Source: Bifidobacterium breve | Lineage (GTDB): Bacteria > Actinomycetota > Actinomycetes > Mycobacteriales > Mycobacteriaceae | Reading direction: 5' to 3' | Assembly (NCBI GenBank): GCA_943331415.1 | Contig: CALQLM010000072.1 | Span: 1-6,539, forward strand | DNA length: 6,539 bases | Shown: piece after piece, positions 1 to 6,539 of the stretch | Layout of the letters: each line of letters starts with the position of its first letter | How positions within the stretch are numbered: position 1 is the stretch's first letter | Program-made: the position numbers and the translations under genes | The notes under the pieces: generated by a model | Database searches by the model: none | Told to the model about the DNA's origin: nothing | What the model saw: the letters and a program-made list of their open reading frames with translations, nothing else

Positions 1-1
1 C

Positions 2-595
2 ACCATCGACACCGACAAGGCCACCCTGACGGTGCTGCCCGAGTCGGCACGCCCGCACCTGGCCCAGGCATCCAAGCTGACCGAGTCGCTGCGCCGCTAC
101 GACTCGTCCTATCATGCCGAATTGCAATGGTGGACAGCGCCTTCCACCGCCGGTGACAGAATGCCCCGTAGCGCTTTGGTGTCGACGTCAGAACGCGATC
201 GGGTCGATATCGCACGGAGCTTTCCGGCCGACGAACATCCCGACCGTCGGCCCGGGGTCGACCGTGACCAGTCCGTCATCGCGGTGTTGTCCACCCACGG
301 GGACAGCCGCCGTGATGCGCTGGGCTGCGGTGAGGTGCTCTCCGATGTGCTGCTGGAAGCCACCCTGGCCGGGCTGGCCACCTGCACGTTGAGCCACATG
401 ACCGAACTCGAGGACAGCCGCAATGTGATCCGGGAACTGATCGGCGACTCGGGCAACCCGCAACTGCTGATCCGCATCGGAGAGGTCCCCGCATACCGCG
501 ATCAGCCCCCGGGTGATCAGCCCCCGGCCACACCGCGCCGGCCGCTGGCCGAGGTGCTCCAGTCGCGCGGCCCGACCGCCGGTGGCCGGCCATGA
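2..595 (+). CDS. Acg/Rv3131-type nitroreductase-fold protein, 3' part only
   Basis: The 5' end lies outside the window; the frame is open from the first complete codon at base 2, and 197 residues are visible of a family that is usually about 330 long. The conserved C-terminal block of the dormancy-linked nitroreductase-like family is present: a HAELQWWT segment, then [20 protein letters not shown] followed by [13 protein letters not shown], and a [11 protein letters not shown] strand near the end, closed by a [11 protein letters not shown] tail. Members such as Rv2032 (Acg) and Rv3131 have a flavin nitroreductase fold. Acg is reported to bind FMN but to lack ordinary nitroreductase activity, so a reductase role should not be assumed. 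The protein is probably cytosolic. The stop overlaps the next start (ATGA, 592-595), which implies translational coupling. A DQPP(G/A) duplication lies near the C terminus. The GTG at base 32 is an internal codon, not the true start. Family call is firm; the exact paralogue is not. Confidence 0.9.
   Translation, partial: TIDTDKATLTVLPESARPHLAQASKLTESLRRYDSSYHAELQWWTAPSTAGDRMPRSALVSTSERDRVDIARSFPADEHPDRRPGVDRDQSVIAVLSTHGDSRRDALGCGEVLSDVLLEATLAGLATCTLSHMTELEDSRNVIRELIGDSGNPQLLIRIGEVPAYRDQPPGDQPPATPRRPLAEVLQSRGPTAGGRP
500..527 (+). repeat. 15-bp in-frame tandem duplication (DQPPG)
   Basis: The 13-mer GATCAGCCCCCGG occurs at 500-512 and again at 515-527, giving a 15-bp period. It encodes DQPPG followed by DQPPA in the C-terminal tail of the nitroreductase-like protein. 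The copies are identical over 13 bases, so the duplication is probably recent or maintained by slippage. The reading frame is kept. Confidence 0.85.
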
Positions 596-2649
596 CCCGC
601 ACCACCGGAGTTCGTCGCCAGCACCCTCGCCGGGTGTTCAAAGACCGCCGGGAGGCCGGACAGGTTCTGGCCGGGCTACTGGCGGCTTATCGCAACAAGC
701 CCGACGTGATCGTGCTCGGCCTGGCCCGCGGCGGGCTCCCGGTGGCCTATGAGGTGGCCGCGTCGCTGCGCGCGCCGCTGGACGCCTTCATCGTCCGCAA
801 ACTCGGTGCGCCGGGACATGAAGAGTTCGCCTTCGGCGCGCTGGCCAGCGGCGGGCGGGTCGTGGTCAATGACGATGTCGTGCGCGGTCTGGCAATCAGC
901 CCACAGCAGTTGCGCGAGATCACCCAGCGAGAGGCAAACGAGCTGGCTCGTCGTGAGATGACCTACCGAAGCGGGCGAGGACCCCTGGACGTCACCGGCA
1001 AGACGGTGATCCTGGTGGACGACGGGCTGGCCACGGGTTCGTCGATGTTGGCCGCCGTTCAGGCGCTGCGCGAGTCGTATCCGGCCGGGATCGTGATCGC
1101 GGTTCCCGCTGCGCCGGAGTCCACCTGCCGGGAGTTCGCGGGTCTCGTCGACGAGGTGGTGTGCGCCTCGATGCCGACACCGTTCCTGGCCGTCGGCGAA
1201 TCGTTCTGGGACTTCCGCCAGGTCACTGATGACGAGGTTCGCGAGTTGTTGGCGATGCCCACCACCGGGCCCCCACCCGCCCCGGTCACGCGGCGACCGG
1301 CCGAACTGGTGGCGGCGGCGGCCATCGATGCACCGGGCGGAGTGCCGCCGCGGGAGGTGCTCGACGATCTGATCGGTGACGCTCGTGTCGTGCGGATCGG
1401 CGAGAGTTCACACGGCACGCACGAGTTCTATGCCGCCCGCGCCGAGATCACCAAGTGGCTCATCGAGGAGAAGGGGTTCACCGCGGTCGCGGCCGAAGCC
1501 GATTGGCCCGATGCCTACCGGGTGAACCGGTACGTCCGCGGAGGCAGTGGAAACAGCGCAGGCGGCGGCGATGATTCACCCGAGCAGGCACTGCGCGGCT
1601 TCGAGCGGTTTCCGGCCTGGATGTGGCGCAATACCGTCGTTGAGGATTTTGTCGGCTGGCTCCGCTGGCACAACGGCCGGTGCGCCACCGAGGGCAGGCG
1701 TCCCACCGGGTTCTACGGCTTGGATCTCTACAGTCTGCACCGCTCGATGCAGGAGGTCATCGGCTACCTCGAGACCGTCGACTCCGAGGCTGCAGCGCGC
1801 GCGCGGTCCCGGTACTCGTGCTTCGACCACTCAGCCGGTGAGGACGGTCAGGCCTACGGATATGCGGCGGCGTTCGGCGCCGGGCCGAGTTGTGAGCGCC
1901 AGGCAGTCGAGCAACTGGTCGAGTTGCAGCGCGACGCGGTCGCGTACCTGGCCCACGACGGTGAGCCGGCCGAGGACGAACTTTTCTACGCCCAGCAGAA
2001 CGCGCTGACGGTTCGCAATGCTGAGGAGTATTACCGTGGGATGTTCGCCGGGCGGGTCACATCATGGAATATGCGCGATAAGCACATGGCCGCGACGCTG
2101 AGCGCATTGATTGATCACCTGGACCGCCACGGTGGTCCTGATCCGGCGCGAATCGTGGTGTGGGCGCACAACTCCCATGTCGGCGATGCGCGCGCCACTG
2201 AGGTCTCGGCGGATGGCCAGCTGACCATCGGGCAATTGGCCCGCGAACACTACGGCGACGCCTGCCGATTGATCGGCTTCTCGACCTATCGCGGCACCGT
2301 CACCGCCGCCAGCGACTGGGGCGGTATCGCCGAGCGCAAAGTGGTGCGCCCCGCGCTGGCCGGCAGCATCGAGGAACTCCTGCACGACACCGGCAGAGGT
2401 GATTTCTACATCGCCGCACACGATGGCTCCCCCGCCGCCCGTGAGCTGGACGTGGTCCGGCTCGGCCGCGCCATCGGGGTGATCTATCTGCCGGAGACTG
2501 AACGCCAAAGCCATTATTTCCATGTGCGGCCGTCTGACCAATTCGATGCGATGATCCATATCGACTCCACCAGCGCGCTCACGCCGTTGGAGCCGAACAG
2601 CGTGTGGGTGGCGGGGCAGAACCCGGAAACCTATCCGACCGGTCTGTGA
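592..2649 (+). CDS. Phosphoribosyltransferase-erythromycin esterase-like fusion protein (Rv2030c type)
   Basis: The protein has 685 residues; Rv2030c of M. tuberculosis is about 680. Residues 1-225 form a type I phosphoribosyltransferase domain: [10 protein letters not shown] (43-52), [11 protein letters not shown] (69-79) and the PRPP-binding loop [13 protein letters not shown] (139-151, acidic pair D143-D144). A Pro/Ala-rich linker (about 226-245) leads to an erythromycin-esterase-like domain (about 250-680). That domain holds GESSHG (270-275; E271, H274), EADWPD (302-307), [10 protein letters not shown] (from 374) and [11 protein letters not shown] (from 524; H526, H529), which match the Glu and His positions known to matter in Ere enzymes. 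Both active sites therefore look intact, but the substrates are unknown and macrolide resistance should not be inferred. A Gly/Ser-rich stretch at 317-329 looks longer than in Rv2030c as I recall it. No signal peptide or membrane segment is seen. The ATG at 592 is chosen for its ATGA overlap with the upstream gene; its Shine-Dalgarno is weak. Confidence 0.95.
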   Translation: MTRTTGVRRQHPRRVFKDRREAGQVLAGLLAAYRNKPDVIVLGLARGGLPVAYEVAASLRAPLDAFIVRKLGAPGHEEFAFGALASGGRVVVNDDVVRGLAISPQQLREITQREANELARREMTYRSGRGPLDVTGKTVILVDDGLATGSSMLAAVQALRESYPAGIVIAVPAAPESTCREFAGLVDEVVCASMPTPFLAVGESFWDFRQVTDDEVRELLAMPTTGPPPAPVTRRPAELVAAAAIDAPGGVPPREVLDDLIGDARVVRIGESSHGTHEFYAARAEITKWLIEEKGFTAVAAEADWPDAYRVNRYVRGGSGNSAGGGDDSPEQALRGFERFPAWMWRNTVVEDFVGWLRWHNGRCATEGRRPTGFYGLDLYSLHRSMQEVIGYLETVDSEAAARARSRYSCFDHSAGEDGQAYGYAAAFGAGPSCERQAVEQLVELQRDAVAYLAHDGEPAEDELFYAQQNALTVRNAEEYYRGMFAGRVTSWNMRDKHMAATLSALIDHLDRHGGPDPARIVVWAHNSHVGDARATEVSADGQLTIGQLAREHYGDACRLIGFSTYRGTVTAASDWGGIAERKVVRPALAGSIEELLHDTGRGDFYIAAHDGSPAARELDVVRLGRAIGVIYLPETERQSHYFHVRPSDQFDAMIHIDSTSALTPLEPNSVWVAGQNPETYPTGL

Positions 2650-2689
2650 GCCGGGGCAAGAAAAGGATGCTGAGTTTGGATTCACGCCG

Positions 2690-3658
2690 ATGAGCTCCGT
2701 CGCCGGACACCACATCGTCACGCTCTGTATGAACCCGGCCCTGGACATCACCACCAGCACCGAGGTGGTACGCGCCACGGACAAGCTGCGGTGCGCTGCT
2801 GCGCGCTACGACCCGGGCGGCGGCGGTATCAACGTCGCGCATGTCGCGCAGGTGCTCGGCGGCGCAGCGACCGCGGTATTCCCGGCCGGTGGCCCGGCCG
2901 GTGAACTGGTGGACAAGCTCCTGGTGGCCGAGGGACTCACCACTCATCGCATCACGATCGGCGGATCCACCCGGGAGAGCTTCACCATCGATGAGCTCAG
3001 CACCGAGCGGCAGTACCGGTTCGTGCTACCCGGGCCGGAGCTGACCCTGTCCGAACAAACCGATTGCCTGCTGCAGCTGCGCCGGGCAGCCGCATCGGCG
3101 GCGATCGTGGTGGCCAGCGGCACCCTGCCGCCGGGGGTTCCGGAGGACTTCTACCAACAGGTGGCCAATGTCTGCGCCGACCTCGGCGCCATGTTCCTGC
3201 TGGATAGCTCCGGCGGCGGTCTCACGCACGTCAACTCCGGGGTATTCCTGATCAAACCGAGCCTGCGGGAGCTTCGGGAGGCGGTGGGACGCGCGCTGAC
3301 GACCGATACCGAACAGCTCAAAGCAGCCCGCGAGATCATCGAGCGCGGCGCTGCCCAATACGTGCTGGTATCGAGGGGTGCCGACGGAGCGCTGCTGGCC
3401 AGCCGCGATGGCGGACAACTGTTCGCGCCCGTGCCGGTGCCGCCGGGCAGCGGCGTCGGTGCCGGGGACGCCATGGTGGCAGGCGTCGCCGTCGGGCTCA
3501 CCAGGGGCTGGCCGTTGACGAAGGCCGTTCGGTTGGGCATCGCCGCCGGGGCGGCCATGCTGCTGACTCCGGGCACCGCACCCTGCACCCGTGAAGACAC
3601 CGAGCGACTCTTCGAGCAGACTGAGGTCCCCGTCGATATCGATATGGTCGCCGGGTAG
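2690..3658 (+). CDS. pfkB: PfkB-family sugar kinase, Pfk-2-like phosphofructokinase
   Basis: A ribokinase-fold kinase of 322 residues, expected to phosphorylate fructose 6-phosphate or a related sugar phosphate with ATP in the cytosol. Visible motifs are MNPALDI (14-20), the N-terminal signature YDPGGGGINVAHV (40-52), a sugar-binding STRES stretch, ASGTLPPGVP in the middle, and the C-terminal signature GSGVGAGDAMVAG. In the last, G257-A258-G259-D260 forms the anion hole and D260 is the predicted catalytic base. The KLRCAA...PGGGGINVA region resembles E. coli Pfk-2 more than ribokinase or adenosine kinase. The closest recalled relative is Rv2029c (339 residues), with a slightly longer N terminus. 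The contribution of mycobacterial PfkB to glycolysis is uncertain, so the substrate is inferred. The ATG at 2690 is the first in-frame start before the conserved ITL-MNPALD strand; an internal ATG at 2729 would cut that strand. A 40-bp gap follows the fusion gene. Confidence 0.93.
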   Translation: MSSVAGHHIVTLCMNPALDITTSTEVVRATDKLRCAAARYDPGGGGINVAHVAQVLGGAATAVFPAGGPAGELVDKLLVAEGLTTHRITIGGSTRESFTIDELSTERQYRFVLPGPELTLSEQTDCLLQLRRAAASAAIVVASGTLPPGVPEDFYQQVANVCADLGAMFLLDSSGGGLTHVNSGVFLIKPSLRELREAVGRALTTDTEQLKAAREIIERGAAQYVLVSRGADGALLASRDGGQLFAPVPVPPGSGVGAGDAMVAGVAVGLTRGWPLTKAVRLGIAAGAAMLLTPGTAPCTREDTERLFEQTEVPVDIDMVAG

Positions 3659-3661
3659 GAG
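3657..3661 (+). promoter_or_regulatory. Ribosome binding site of the stress protein gene, overlapping the pfkB stop
   Basis: AGGAG lies 5 bases before the ATG at 3667. The pfkB stop codon TAG (3656-3658) runs into it. This supports the chosen start and suggests reinitiation by ribosomes finishing pfkB. Confidence 0.8.
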
Positions 3662-3666
3662 CTGCG

Positions 3667-4503
3667 ATGTCCGAGAAGTTCAGTCCGCCGTCGATCGTGG
3701 TCGGCATTGACGGATCCCGAGGAGCCGTCCACGCGGCGCTGTGGGCAATCGACGAAGCCGTCAGCCGAGAGGCGCCGCTGCGCCTGCTCTCGGTCGCCGA
3801 CACACCCGATGGGCAGACCGCCGCCGAAGTCGCCGTCCGCGCCGCTGCCGCGGCAGTCGAGGAGACCGGGCGGGCGATCCGGCTCGAGACGCAGGTGATT
3901 GTCGGCGCACCCACGCCCACCCTCATTGACGCCTCCGGTTCCGCGGCGATGATCTGCATCGGCGCCGAAGGCCTCAAACACTTCGATCACAACCGCGTCG
4001 GCTCCACGGCCGCAACGTTGGTGACCGCGGCCCGCTGTCCGGTCGCCGTGGTTCGCGGCGCGCACCTGCCCGACACCGAGGGCGCCGGGTGGGTGGTCGT
4101 GGAGCTGGATGAAACTCCGGATAGCGCCGCGGTGCTGCAATTCGCCGTGACGGAGGCGCGGCTTCGCAACGCCGCGCTGCGGGTGCTGGGGTCCTGGCAG
4201 TCGCGGTACACCGACATCCATGACTCGCACGCGGTGGCCGACGGCAACCGCCTGGTCCGCGCGCAACTGGATCGGCGGCTGTCGCACTGGAAACACCTCT
4301 ACCCCGACCTCGATGTCCGCCCGGTAGCCATCCACGGCAGCGCCCTGACGTATCTGTCAAAACACGCTGCAGAGATCGGACTCGTGGTGGTTGGTGCACC
4401 GAACGCCGCGGGCGTCGGCGAACTTCTCGGGCCGATGGGGCTTACCGCCCTGCACGACACCGACTGCACCATTCTGGTGGTCGATCGCCAACGGCTGCTG
4501 TGA
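3667..4503 (+). CDS. Universal stress protein, tandem USP domains (Rv2028c/Rv3134c type)
   Basis: A 278-residue cytosolic protein with two USP domains (about 8-133 and 142-278); M. tuberculosis Rv2028c has 279 residues and Rv3134c 268. Domain 1 opens with SIVVGIDGS (9-17) and has a complete ATP-binding loop, G-2X-G-9X-G-S: G99, G102, G112 and S113, inside [15 protein letters not shown]. Domain 2 opens with VVVELDE (143-149), but its loop starts GAPN (243-246) and has Pro-Met where Gly-Ser/Thr is expected, so it may not bind nucleotide. In M. tuberculosis, Rv3134c is co-transcribed with devR-devS, and Rv2028c sits before dosT. This protein occupies both contexts at once, after pfkB and before devR. 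The biochemical role of these proteins is poorly defined; they are hypoxia-induced and may act as ATP-dependent signalling or binding proteins. The start follows pfkB by 8 bases with a good Shine-Dalgarno. Confidence 0.93.
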   Translation: MSEKFSPPSIVVGIDGSRGAVHAALWAIDEAVSREAPLRLLSVADTPDGQTAAEVAVRAAAAAVEETGRAIRLETQVIVGAPTPTLIDASGSAAMICIGAEGLKHFDHNRVGSTAATLVTAARCPVAVVRGAHLPDTEGAGWVVVELDETPDSAAVLQFAVTEARLRNAALRVLGSWQSRYTDIHDSHAVADGNRLVRAQLDRRLSHWKHLYPDLDVRPVAIHGSALTYLSKHAAEIGLVVVGAPNAAGVGELLGPMGLTALHDTDCTILVVDRQRLL

Positions 4504-4544
4504 TCGCACCCGCCGCCGGTTAAGGTTGCAGGTAATCACCATCC

Positions 4545-4550
4545 GAAAGG
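4545..4550 (+). promoter_or_regulatory. Ribosome binding site of devR
   Basis: GAAAGG ends 5 bases before the ATG at 4556. It supports that start over the in-frame codons further upstream, which lie inside the stress protein gene. Confidence 0.65.
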
Positions 4551-4555
4551 CGGCC

Positions 4556-6539
<1,984 letters not shown>

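Noticed and set aside
2062..2784. Antisense open frame of 240 codons spanning the end of the fusion gene and the start of pfkB
   Set aside because: It covers conserved sense motifs on both sides of a gene boundary and has no domain of its own.
3151..4335. Antisense open frame of 394 codons across pfkB and the stress protein gene
   Set aside because: It is a GC-rich shadow of two well-supported sense genes; its translation is Arg/Gly/Pro-rich, shows no recognisable domain and straddles the boundary between them.
4391..4555. Upstream in-frame extension of devR into the stress protein gene
   Set aside because: The added 55 residues have no similarity to response regulators, and the ATG at 4556 has its own ribosome binding site and gives the expected [11 protein letters not shown] start.

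Overview
The window is high-GC, densely packed actinobacterial DNA. Its proteins closely resemble those of the mycobacterial dormancy (DosR/DevR) regulon as I recall them from M. tuberculosis. The gene order matches neither M. tuberculosis locus, so an environmental or rapidly growing Mycobacterium/Mycolicibacterium is the likeliest source. No species is assigned, because no search was possible.

Layout: six genes, all on the + strand, probably one operon. (1) 2-595: C-terminal part of an Acg/Rv3131-type nitroreductase-fold protein, cut by the left edge. (2) 592-2649: a 685-residue fusion of a phosphoribosyltransferase and an erythromycin-esterase-like domain (Rv2030c type), overlapping gene 1 by ATGA. 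(3) 2690-3658: PfkB sugar kinase (Rv2029c type). (4) 3667-4503: tandem-domain universal stress protein (Rv2028c/Rv3134c type). (5) 4556-5203: response regulator DevR/DosR. (6) 5224-6539: haem-sensor histidine kinase DevS/DosT, running off the right edge just after its phospho-acceptor histidine. Gaps are 40 bp or less, except 52 bp before devR. No stretch over 300 bp lacks a gene.

How the genes fit together: the kinase is expected to sense O2, NO or CO through haem in its first GAF domain and phosphorylate DevR at Asp54. DevR then activates hypoxia genes, of which genes 1-4 are classic members in M. tuberculosis. Sensor, regulator and targets therefore sit in one unit, which implies positive feedback if the operon promoter upstream of the window is DevR-dependent. 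No good DevR box is visible inside the window.

Most notable points: the single locus combines what M. tuberculosis holds as two loci (Rv2032-Rv2027c and Rv3134c-devR-devS-Rv3131); the kinase has a DosT-like glycine at the position corresponding to Glu87 of M. tuberculosis DevS; and the two-domain PRTase-esterase enzyme, of unknown reaction, keeps its recognisable motifs in both halves. Smaller points are a 15-bp in-frame duplication, a perfect 9-bp hairpin inside the kinase gene, and a degraded nucleotide-binding loop in the second stress-protein domain.
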